Shown here piece after piece: positions 1-6,431 of a stretch of DNA of 8,844 nt (within the stretch, counting starts at the first letter, position 1; every line of letters starts with the position of its first letter). The DNA is from Acidobacteriota bacterium (GTDB lineage: Bacteria; Acidobacteriota; Terriglobia; UBA7540): assembly GCA_021789565.1 (NCBI GenBank), contig JAJYJL010000244.1:1-8844 (forward strand), given 5' to 3'. Position numbers and translations under genes: made by a program. The notes beneath the pieces are model-generated. The model did not search any database. It saw only the letters and a program-made list of their open reading frames with translations, and had not been told where the DNA came from.

Positions 1-50
1 CCTTAAGCGCCGGGCACAAGCAGACCACAGGCCGTTGAATAGCCCCACAT

Positions 51-57
51 AGAAGGG
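51..57 (+). promoter_or_regulatory. Ribosome binding site of the dehydrogenase gene
   Basis: A purine-rich AGAAGGG lies 6 bases before the ATG at 64 and supports that start. The 50 bases before it have stops in all three forward frames (TAA at 4-6, TGA at 36-38, TAG at 50-52), so at most the last residues of an upstream gene could be present. I cannot assign any. Confidence 0.6.
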
Positions 58-771
58 AAATTTATGTTGAAGGCAGGAAAAACTGTTGCACGGAAGCAAC
101 CAGGAAAACGACAAGAGGAAAAGACCGTCCATGCAGGCGTTGTGGGCCTGGGGCTGATGGGGAAAAGCATAGTTGCCTGCCTGCTGAGTTCGGGAGCGGC
201 GGTCACCGGCCTCGATGCGAATCCGTCAGCGCGCCGAAGCTCCAGGGCGCAGGTGCTCGCGATGCTGAAGGAGATGCGAAGCGAGGGTTTGCTGAAGATG
301 CCGCCGCAGCAGGCTATCGGCAGGCTGACGGTGACGGATGATTTCGCGGCTTTCGCAGGCTGCGAGGTGATGATTGAAGCCATCACCGAAGACCTTCAAG
401 CGAAAAAAGAAACCCTGAAGAAAATTGAAGGGGTCGTTTCTCCCGCAACCGTGGTGGCCAGCAACACTTCGGCCATCCCCATATCGAATTTGCAAAAGGC
501 TTGCCGTTTTCCCGAGCAAGTAATCGGCATGCACTGGGCTGAGCCGGCCCACGTCACTCGCTTTATGGAGATCGTTTGCGGTGATGCTACCTCAAGGGAA
601 ACGGCTGACAGGGCCGTGGTCATGGCACGGAAATGGGGCAAGGAACCTTCACTTGTGCGGAAGGACGTGCGCGGTTTCATTACCAACCGGATATCCTACG
701 CTATGTTCCGCGAGGCGTTTCATCTGGTGGAGAGCGGCGTGGCGACCGTGGAAGACGTTGACCGCTCGCTT

Positions 772-774
772 TGA
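772..774 (+). other. Premature in-frame TGA in the dehydrogenase gene
   Basis: This stop separates two halves of one conserved domain that lie in the same reading frame. The genes ending at 5668, 6431, 7195 and 8075 all use TGA as a normal stop, which argues against a reassigned TGA codon. A selenocysteine site is also unlikely because the family has Arg, not Cys, at this position. Confidence 0.85.
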
Positions 775-1064
775 AACGATGTGGGCTACTGGATCACTTT
801 TGCGGGTCCTTTTCGCTATATGGACCTGATGGGCGTTCCTGCCTACAGAACGGTGATGATGGATCTGCTGCCCGATCTGGATTGCAGCAAGGAGGTCCCC
901 GCGCTCATGAAAAAGGTTGTTGATTCGGGCGGGAAAGGGGTCTCAACGCGGAAGGGGTTTTACCGCTACACGCCCGCACAGGCGAAGCGCTGGCAGGAAC
1001 TCTTTCTGAAATTCAATTATGATATTCGGAAGCTGGCGATGAAGTATCCTGAAAATTCCGGTGA

Positions 1065-1101
1065 CCTGCCCTCTCCCGGGAGGAGCAGGCGACGGGCCGT
1101 C
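1065..1101 (+). repeat. GC-rich inverted repeats at the 3' end of the dehydrogenase gene
   Basis: CCTGC at 1065-1069 pairs with GCAGG at 1085-1089 around an inner CTCCCGGGAG palindrome (1073-1082). GACGG/CCGTC arms follow at 1091-1101. They lie in the last codons of the dehydrogenase gene, in a Ser/Arg/Pro-rich tail outside the conserved domain. No T tract follows, so this is not a convincing intrinsic terminator. It may be only a GC-rich hairpin. Confidence 0.35.
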
Positions 1102-1135
1102 TAGGACTTCATCCGCATTGCTACTTTGAAGGCAC

Positions 1136-1140
1136 GGGAG
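1136..1140 (+). promoter_or_regulatory. Ribosome binding site deciding the M19 start
   Basis: GGGAG sits 6 bases before the ATG at 1147. The in-frame TTG at 1126 lacks a comparable site and would only add a non-conserved heptapeptide ahead of the conserved DSHLD strand. ATG 1147 is therefore chosen. Confidence 0.65.
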
Positions 1141-1146
1141 ACTGGA

Positions 1147-2211
1147 ATGATCGTTGTGGATTCACATCTCGATTTATCTTGGAACGCTTTGAACTGGAAC
1201 CGCGACCTGACGTTGCCGGTGGAAGAGATTCGCCGCACAGAGGCCCATATGACCGAGTTCCACCGCGGCGCAAACACAGTTTGCTTCCCGGAAATGCGCC
1301 GGGGCGAAGTGGCGATATGTCTCGCCACCGTTCTGGCGCGCTGCACAGCGGTGAATGAGGCCCTGCTGGACTGGCGGAGCCAGGAAATCGCATCTGCCGT
1401 GGGCCATGGCCAGCGGACTTATTACCGGATCATGGAAAACCATGGCCACATGCGTATGCTTCGAACTCCGGATGACATCCAGAATCACCTTAAGGCCTGG
1501 CGCAACGGATCGCGGAATGCGATCGGTTACATCCTGAGCATGGAAGGGGCGGACCCGATCCTATCGCCGGACGATGCCGCAAGCTGGTGGGATAAAGGCC
1601 TGCGCGTGGTTGGTTTGACTCATTACGGGGTTGGCGTTTATGGCACCGGGACCGCGGGTGCAGACGGACTAACACCCAAAGGCTTTGAAATGCTGAAGAC
1701 GTTCGAACAACTGGGAATGATTGTTGATGTTACCCACCTGACCGACAAGGGCTTCTGGCAGGTGATGGAGTCTTATCAGGGCAGGGTGTTGGCCAGCCAC
1801 AACAACTGCCGCTCCCTTGTTCCGGGCGACCGCCAATTTTCAGACGAGCAGCTCAAGGTGCTGATTGCGCGTGGGGCGGTCATCGGCGGCGTGCTCGATT
1901 CCTGGATGCTGTGGCCCAATTACGTTCCCGGGCAGACGGACAACAGCCAGATCAAGCTGAGAATGGTGACTGACCACATGGACCACATCTGCCAACTGGC
2001 AGGGAACGCCTCGCACATTGCGATTGGCAGCGATCTGGATGGCGGCTTTGGCAGAGAGCAGTCCCCGAGCGACCTTGAAACGATTGCAGACCTTCAAAGA
2101 ATTCCGGCAATGCTGAAGGAAAAAGGATTCGCGGAAAGCGAGATTGAAGGCGTGATGCACGGGAACTGGGTGCGGTTCTTCACCCGGGCCTGGAGCGCAG
2201 TGCCGCAATAA
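1147..2211 (+). CDS. Peptidase M19 (membrane/renal dipeptidase family)
   Basis: A 354-residue zinc-dependent TIM-barrel hydrolase of the renal dipeptidase family (M19), which cleaves dipeptides, often including those with a D-residue at the C-terminal side. Expected binuclear metal-site residues are present: His7 and Asp9 in DSHLD at the extreme N-terminus, Glu133 in SMEGADP, His197 in VDVTHL, His218 in LASHNN, and the acidic Asp296 in GSDLDG. Length matches the family and no residue appears missing. There is no signal peptide or transmembrane segment, so it is probably cytoplasmic despite the family name. It starts 42 bases after the broken dehydrogenase gene and may share its transcript. 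A gap with its own promoter separates it from the lyase operon, so a shared function with that operon is unproven. Exact substrate is unknown; M19 members also act on amidated or lactam compounds. Confidence 0.92.
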   Translation: MIVVDSHLDLSWNALNWNRDLTLPVEEIRRTEAHMTEFHRGANTVCFPEMRRGEVAICLATVLARCTAVNEALLDWRSQEIASAVGHGQRTYYRIMENHGHMRMLRTPDDIQNHLKAWRNGSRNAIGYILSMEGADPILSPDDAASWWDKGLRVVGLTHYGVGVYGTGTAGADGLTPKGFEMLKTFEQLGMIVDVTHLTDKGFWQVMESYQGRVLASHNNCRSLVPGDRQFSDEQLKVLIARGAVIGGVLDSWMLWPNYVPGQTDNSQIKLRMVTDHMDHICQLAGNASHIAIGSDLDGGFGREQSPSDLETIADLQRIPAMLKEKGFAESEIEGVMHGNWVRFFTRAWSAVPQ

Positions 2212-2247
2212 AGCCCTGCCACGGGGCGCGATGGCGGTTACGCGCGA

Positions 2248-2276
2248 TTGACAGCCTGTCCACCTGAATTTAGAAT
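2248..2276 (+). promoter_or_regulatory. Near-consensus sigma70-type promoter for the lyase operon
   Basis: TTGACA (2248-2253) matches the -35 consensus 6/6. It is separated by exactly 17 bases from TAGAAT (2271-2276), a 5/6 match to the -10 consensus. Transcription would start near 2283, giving a leader of about 235 bases before the lyase ATG at 2519. The promoter is oriented toward the operon and lies just after the M19 stop. Function is inferred from sequence alone; Acidobacteriota housekeeping promoters are assumed to resemble the E. coli consensus. Confidence 0.65.
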
Positions 2277-2294
2277 ATCGAATTACTGTTTTGC

Positions 2295-2305
2295 TTATTG
2301 AATAA
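2295..2305. promoter_or_regulatory. Candidate operator palindrome
   Basis: TTATT-G-AATAA is a perfect palindrome with 5-base arms, lying about 12-22 bases downstream of the predicted transcription start. That is a typical position for a repressor site. AT-rich DNA yields such short palindromes by chance, and no regulator gene is present in the window. Confidence 0.2.
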
Positions 2306-2522
2306 CTTCGGGGAGCGTATGCGGTTCCTATGCTTATGAGAACCTGGCGCTTCTGAAGCGGGGCGCGTCTGCCGCGACGGAATCTGGTTGAATCACCTGG
2401 TTGTTCTTGGTGCCCAAAAAGATATGGATGACATTCTGCCCGGCATTGAGAAGTTCCACCAAAATGCGCCCTTGCTGCTGAAGGCGAAGAACGCTGCCGG
2501 CCGGGAGTGGGAATCGGCATGA
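2302..2522 (+). pseudogene. C-terminal remnant of a DegT/DnrJ/EryC1/StrS-family aminotransferase
   Basis: From 2340 to the TGA at 2520-2522 one frame reads through a tail typical of PLP-dependent DegT-family sugar aminotransferases: CRDGIWLNHLVVLG, then QKDMDDILPGIEKFHQNA. This fits the family signature of an aromatic/aliphatic WL.H..LLG strand followed by DMDDI..AI.K. Just upstream, a second frame (2302-2391) gives GSYAYENLALLKRG, which may be the preceding family segment displaced by a frameshift. Further upstream the reading frames are closed by stops, and the M19 gene occupies the DNA, so the PLP-binding Lys and the rest of the enzyme are missing. The remnant's stop overlaps the lyase ATG as ATGA, the coupling arrangement used by other genes in this operon. 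This suggests a full aminotransferase gene once headed the operon. Recognition is from memory of the family's C-terminus, not a search. Confidence 0.55.
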
Positions 2523-5500
2523 AAATGCGAGCGCTATGCGCGGCGCTGGTTCTGCTGCTCACCGGTTTCTCGTTTGCCGGCACAGCGGGCCGAGCTTTAT
2601 CGTCGAGGTCTGTGCCTTGGACCTTCCACGCGGATTTTGCGCACGGCCTCAACGGCTGGATGAGTTTTCCGCTCGCGCAGGATATTGGATTTGATCCCTC
2701 ACTTTATACGGCCGCGGAAGGACTGCGGACGGTCCTCGTCCGGCAGGTGCAGACGCTCGGAGAGAAACGGCTCACGATGGGGGTCATCCGCCCGGTCAGA
2801 TTGTTTGCTGCATCGGGGATAAGAATTCACCTGGAATACTCGCTCAGCTTTGAGGGCGGCATTGCCATTATGGAGATTATCCTGGCGGGGGCAAACCGCA
2901 GGCGTTACTCGGCGTCGCTGCCGCGCGTTCAGGGACGCCATACAGTTTCTGTCAGCGACAGCCAGCTTAACCTGCCCGCGCATGGAATTGACGTCCAGGC
3001 GGTCATTCTGCTTAGCACAGTTGACCATCCCGTGCGCAACGGGACGCAAAAACTTACGGTTTCTGACTTCTCTATCCACGCAGAACGCCAGCCCGAGGTT
3101 GCCATTTTTTCGCCAGCGTTGGAGCGCTCGGATGTTAGCGCCGAAAAGGTGTCGGGCCAGGTGCTCGGACCGGATTCTGGCCTCAGGCTGCAACTTGAGA
3201 AAACTGCGGCCACAGCGGAAATCGAAGCGGACAATCCCACCGGGCAACGCACAATTGAGATGACGATTCGGCCCTCAGTGAATCCGGTGGCCGTGCTGCC
3301 GCTGGGGCCTAATCCTCCTCCGGGGCTTTGGACGGCAAAAATAACCAGCGGACCTGCCCAAACCTCGTTCAAGTTCCTGGTGCTTCGCGGAACGCCCCCG
3401 CATCCGCGCATCCTGCTGCGCGAAAAGCGCCTGGAACAACTGCGCGGGCTCCCGCAATATGCCGAGTTACGGCGGCAGATCCATCGACGGGCGCAGGCGT
3501 TTTCCACGCAGATTGCCTACAATCCAGCGGCAGGGAGCAACATCGCGCATCTTCCGGGTGGCACGGGTTTGGTCCCTGGATTTGTGGGTGAATTGAAGAG
3601 TTACTTCAACCTGCTCGAGTCTTGCGCGGACGCAATTTCTTACTGCGCGCTGGATTATTCGGTGAATGGGAACCAGAAATCGTTCGAGTCGGCGCGGCGA
3701 GCTTTGTTGGCTGTAGCCCGATGGCAGACCTGGACACCGCCGCGGTTTGCAACGCACGGTCTGCACACCTACTACGAAGTTGGCGTTTTCTCGCAGCGGG
3801 TAGCGTTCGGTTATGATCTGATCGCGCCACGGCTCACAGCAGAGGAGAAAGTGCTGATTGCGGAAGCTTTCTGGGAACAGGTCATAAAGCCAACTGTAAA
3901 CGAATACTTCCTCTATAACCGCATGCCAACCGCGGCCAGCAACTGGATGGCGAATTCCCTGGGCGAAGCGATTGCGGCTGCCGTCGCCGACGAAGGAGAC
4001 GTTCCCGAATGGAAATCGCGCGAGGGTGTCGCTCTCGCGGAACTGGACGACGCATTTGAACATCTGCTGAAGGGTCTGTTTCCCGGCGACGGAAGTGAGG
4101 CGGAGCCGGCAGGCTACGAAAACTTTGCCATGCAAGGTTTGTCCTGGGGCATGGCGGCCCTGGACTCTCCCGGTATCCGCCCGCTCGGCACTGGCCGTAT
4201 GTGGAATGGATTCTGGTGGCCTTACTATGCGATGGTGAGGCCGGATCTGGTGCTGGACACGGGCGATTTTGACGGCAAGCTGGAAAAACTTTCCGGCTTT
4301 GCCTGGGCAGCGGAGCATGCAGGCATTCCTGCATTGCGTGATTTTTACGGTCGCAGCCCCACTCATGTATCATTCAGCGAGGAGCCGCGAGTTCAACATA
4401 CAGGGCGCAGAATCGAAGACGAAGCAGGCCCTCTCGACCTGGCATGTTGTTCAAGCCAGCATCAGGCTTACACGCTCCCGCCGCCGTCGCGGATTTTTCC
4501 AGATCGCGGAAGCGCCGTGTTGCGCAGCGGATGGGACAATCAGGCAACTGTCATTTCCCTTCGGGCTGGCCCTTGGTTCAACCACGAGCATCATGACGAA
4601 GGAAGCTTTCAGGTCGCTGCATTCGGCGAGAAGCTGATTTCTGAGGCAGGGTATTCTGCCTACTATAATGACCCCAATTATCGTGTCTATTTCACACAGG
4701 CGTCCGGCCACAATACAGTCCTGATCGACGACGATCCGTTCAGCCAGGCGGCCTACAACGGCAACTTCTGGCGTGCTTTTGATCGTCATCCGCATTTCGG
4801 CCCGCAACTGCTTTCTTCCGGTTTTGATTACCTGGCGGCGGATTTGGCCTCCGCATACGCAGGCCGGTTGAGCCGTTACGAGCGCGATTTCGTCTTCATC
4901 CCGCCAGAGTTTCTTGTGATCTATGACCGCCTTGCTTCGAACACGCCGCACGTTTATACATGGCTTTTGCACGCGCCAACCGGTGCTGATTTGTCAACAG
5001 AATCGGCCCATGCAGTGATTCAAATGCCTAATGCCGCCGCCTCGCTGCTGGCCGCGGGTCCTGCAAGCGAGTGGAAGGTGAAATCAACTCCGATCCCGAT
5101 TACCGAGTTCGATGACCTTGACCACGGGGAAATCCACACGCTGCGCGAGTTCTATCTCCAGTCCTCGAAGGTCCGCGAAGCCACATTTCTTGTTGGGCTG
5201 CGTTTTCAGCGTGGACGCGGGAGCGACTCGTCCACGCCGATACGCTCGTTCTCCTCGCCAGCGGGTGAAGGCATACAGTTGGTTCCGCACACGGCCGGTG
5301 GGGTTGTCTTTCGCACAGGGTCTGGCAGGTTACAATTAGATGGCTTGACAACGGATGGCGCCATGCTGGCCGTGCGGGGCAACGCCGCAAGCAGGTCCTG
5401 GCTGGCGGCCGGAGCGCGTGTTGTGGAACAGGGTCACGTGGTGCTGCTGCGCTCCGACATGCCGGTGGTCGCATCAATGCGACAAGAGGGGCGTGGGATA

Positions 5501-5668
5501 GAACTGAACCTGCATTCGCCTTCGGTTGCCAACATCGAGGTGGCAGGCGCAACACCGCCTTCATCTGTGCGGATAGACGGAGCGCCGGCGCGGTTCGAAT
5601 TTCACGCAGGCATGGTGATGATTCGTGATTTGAAGAAAGGAGACCATCGTGTCTCAATTGATGAGTGA
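2519..5668 (+). CDS. Secreted heparinase II/III-family polysaccharide lyase-like protein
   Basis: A 1049-residue protein of the heparinase II/III fold group (PL12/15/17/21-like), which beta-eliminates uronate-containing polysaccharides. A signal peptide is clear: basic start (Lys2, Arg4), hydrophobic residues 5-19, probable cleavage after SFA20; there is no lipobox. Residues ~30-294 look like beta-rich accessory domains. An alpha/alpha toroid starts at HPRILL (295) and includes NWMANS (Asn475-Trp476) and AGYENF (Tyr533, a candidate catalytic Tyr). The C-terminal heparinase II/III beta-sandwich begins near GSAVLRSGW (664) with FNHEHHDEGSF (His689, His691, His692, Asp693) and SGHNTV (His731). 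ATG 2519 is preferred over GTG 2507 because it begins the signal peptide directly and forms the ATGA overlap; ATG 2525 is also possible. It overlaps the next gene by 20 bases. It likely acts in the periplasm or outside the cell. Substrate (alginate, glycosaminoglycan, other uronan) is unknown. Confidence 0.88.
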   Translation: MKMRALCAALVLLLTGFSFAGTAGRALSSRSVPWTFHADFAHGLNGWMSFPLAQDIGFDPSLYTAAEGLRTVLVRQVQTLGEKRLTMGVIRPVRLFAASGIRIHLEYSLSFEGGIAIMEIILAGANRRRYSASLPRVQGRHTVSVSDSQLNLPAHGIDVQAVILLSTVDHPVRNGTQKLTVSDFSIHAERQPEVAIFSPALERSDVSAEKVSGQVLGPDSGLRLQLEKTAATAEIEADNPTGQRTIEMTIRPSVNPVAVLPLGPNPPPGLWTAKITSGPAQTSFKFLVLRGTPPHPRILLREKRLEQLRGLPQYAELRRQIHRRAQAFSTQIAYNPAAGSNIAHLPGGTGLVPGFVGELKSYFNLLESCADAISYCALDYSVNGNQKSFESARRALLAVARWQTWTPPRFATHGLHTYYEVGVFSQRVAFGYDLIAPRLTAEEKVLIAEAFWEQVIKPTVNEYFLYNRMPTAASNWMANSLGEAIAAAVADEGDVPEWKSREGVALAELDDAFEHLLKGLFPGDGSEAEPAGYENFAMQGLSWGMAALDSPGIRPLGTGRMWNGFWWPYYAMVRPDLVLDTGDFDGKLEKLSGFAWAAEHAGIPALRDFYGRSPTHVSFSEEPRVQHTGRRIEDEAGPLDLACCSSQHQAYTLPPPSRIFPDRGSAVLRSGWDNQATVISLRAGPWFNHEHHDEGSFQVAAFGEKLISEAGYSAYYNDPNYRVYFTQASGHNTVLIDDDPFSQAAYNGNFWRAFDRHPHFGPQLLSSGFDYLAADLASAYAGRLSRYERDFVFIPPEFLVIYDRLASNTPHVYTWLLHAPTGADLSTESAHAVIQMPNAAASLLAAGPASEWKVKSTPIPITEFDDLDHGEIHTLREFYLQSSKVREATFLVGLRFQRGRGSDSSTPIRSFSSPAGEGIQLVPHTAGGVVFRTGSGRLQLDGLTTDGAMLAVRGNAASRSWLAAGARVVEQGHVVLLRSDMPVVASMRQEGRGIELNLHSPSVANIEVAGATPPSSVRIDGAPARFEFHAGMVMIRDLKKGDHRVSIDE
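5636..5642 (+). promoter_or_regulatory. Ribosome binding site deciding a GTG start
   Basis: AAAGGAG, a near-perfect Shine-Dalgarno inside the lyase gene, lies 6 bases before GTG 5649. The alternative in-frame ATG at 5661 is 18 bases away, too far. The GTG start is therefore chosen, giving a 20-base overlap with the lyase. Confidence 0.75.
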
Positions 5669-6431
5669 GGCCTTGGCCCGGGAGGTGGCTGGATGGAACC
5701 TCTTTGACGTGAACGCGCGCGTGGGGCCATCGGGCACGCAGGGTGAACTGGCACTGGACGCGGACAGTCTGATCGAGGAAATGGAAGGCTTTTCGATACG
5801 CGAAGCGGTTGTTTCACACTGGACCGGAGAAGAGTACGACAGCGCGGAAGGCAACGTCGCGTTGGAACGTGATTTGAGACCTTGTCTGACACCGGCGTGG
5901 GCTGTGCTGCCAGAACAGCAGTCCATTGACGGCCTTGCCACGCGCAAACCACTTGCCGTGCGATTGACGCCCGGCATCGACCAGCACAATTATTCGCTGT
6001 CGAAGTGGTGTTCCGGTTCTCTGTTTGAATATCTGCAGCATTATTCCGTCATCACGCTGATCGGCCGCACGGAGATTGACTGGGACCGGCTGGTTGCGCT
6101 GATGGAAACTTTTCCAAACCTCGTAGTAGTGCTGCTGGATACCGGTTATCGCGCGGACCGGTATCTGTTCCCGCTGCTCGACCATTTTCCCAACCTGCAT
6201 TTGGACAGCGCGACTTATCTTGCTCACCGGCAGCTTGAAGCTTTTGTCGAGCAGCGTGGGCCCGACCGCATCCTCTTCGGCAGCCGACTGCCGCTCTACA
6301 CGCCGGCTGCCTCATTGGGTGTCCTGGCAAGCGCTCGAATGCCTGACGATGCGCGGTTGGCGATCGCCGGTGGCAATCTGCGCCGTCTGCTGGCGAACTG
6401 CCGCAACGCCTGCGGGGAGGTGAAAGGATGA
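5649..6431 (+). CDS. Amidohydrolase-2-like protein lacking all metal ligands (probable pseudoenzyme)
   Basis: A 260-residue TIM-barrel protein of the amidohydrolase-2 (PF04909/COG2159-like) family, evidently a divergent paralogue of the next gene. By eye the two align along their length (RLTPGIDQHNY with KFHPGLHHYP; DRILFGSRLP with DRILFGSDLP; AGGNLRRLL with LRGNFLRLL). The expected catalytic positions are replaced: the strand-1 HxH is Asn22-x-Arg24; the Lys-x-His is Arg105-x-Thr107; the strand-5 His is Gly139; the next His is Asp164/Thr165; and the C-terminal Asp is Arg213. The frame is open, with a strong Shine-Dalgarno and coupling on both sides, so it looks maintained rather than decayed. 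It is unlikely to be a metal-dependent hydrolase. It could be a structural or regulatory partner of the downstream enzyme, or a ligand-binding protein. The ligand losses are direct reading; the role is inference. No signal peptide is visible. Confidence 0.8.
   Translation: MSQLMSEALAREVAGWNLFDVNARVGPSGTQGELALDADSLIEEMEGFSIREAVVSHWTGEEYDSAEGNVALERDLRPCLTPAWAVLPEQQSIDGLATRKPLAVRLTPGIDQHNYSLSKWCSGSLFEYLQHYSVITLIGRTEIDWDRLVALMETFPNLVVVLLDTGYRADRYLFPLLDHFPNLHLDSATYLAHRQLEAFVEQRGPDRILFGSRLPLYTPAASLGVLASARMPDDARLAIAGGNLRRLLANCRNACGEVKG

Larger units (their letters stand above)
64..1104 (+). pseudogene. 3-hydroxyacyl-CoA dehydrogenase-family protein, interrupted by an in-frame TGA
   Basis: Without the stop this would be a 346-residue NAD-dependent dehydrogenase of the 3-hydroxyacyl-CoA / 3-hydroxybutyryl-CoA / L-gulonate 3-dehydrogenase superfamily. 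Seen in sequence: a ~20-residue basic N-terminal extension; a Rossmann GLGLMG at residues 28-33; an SNTSA motif; the catalytic His157 (GMHWAEP) paired with Glu169; and GFITNR with Asn208. The C-terminal helical 3HCDH domain begins near residue 205. Codon 237 (772-774) is TGA, yet the same frame continues as NDVGYWITFAGPFRYMDL and onward to a TAG at 1102-1104. The family usually has DVDR.xRNDxGYW here, so TGA probably stands for a CGA Arg codon (one C-to-T change). The 236-residue product would lack most of the C-terminal dimerisation and substrate domain. No Shine-Dalgarno precedes the GTG at 781, so separate translation of the second part is unlikely. A sequencing error is the main alternative. 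The exact substrate is not determinable. Confidence 0.85.
2212..2518 (+). other. Intergenic scar between the M19 and lyase genes
   Basis: About 300 bases without an intact gene. In order it holds a weak GCGCG/CGCGC inverted repeat (2226-2245) with no T tract, a near-consensus promoter (2248-2276), an AT-rich stretch with an 11-base palindrome (2295-2305), and a decayed aminotransferase C-terminus running into the lyase start. No RNA gene or terminator was recognised. Confidence 0.7.

Noticed and set aside
1..63. End of an upstream gene at the window start
   Set aside because: Short frames ending at 38 or 52 are possible but too short to recognise, so none was called.
772..774. TGA read as an amino acid (selenocysteine or altered code)
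   Set aside because: Other genes here end in TGA, the family has Arg at this position, and no SECIS-like hairpin was evident just downstream.
781..1104. Separate small gene from GTG 781
   Set aside because: No Shine-Dalgarno, and its product is the C-terminal part of the dehydrogenase domain in the same frame, so it is the tail of the broken gene.
2226..2245. GCGCG/CGCGC hairpin as an intrinsic terminator after M19
   Set aside because: Only 5 base pairs with a 10-base loop and no following T tract; instead a promoter -35 begins 2 bases later.
2507..2518. GTG 2507 as the lyase start
   Set aside because: It adds only MGIG before a normal signal peptide; ATG 2519 forms the ATGA junction typical of this operon and has TGGGAA at a suitable distance.
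1840..2652. 270-codon minus-strand open frame spanning the M19 end, gap and lyase start
   Set aside because: It covers conserved M19 residues (including GSDLDG) and the lyase signal peptide on the other strand, and shows no domain of its own.
3467..4366. 299-codon open frame on the minus strand inside the lyase gene
   Set aside because: The plus strand encodes a signal peptide and conserved lyase motifs through this stretch. The minus frame has no recognisable domain and is a common by-product of GC-rich coding DNA.
5100..5657. 185-codon minus-strand open frame at the lyase 3' end
   Set aside because: Low-complexity Arg/Pro/Ala-rich translation with no motif; it is antisense to a continuous lyase frame.
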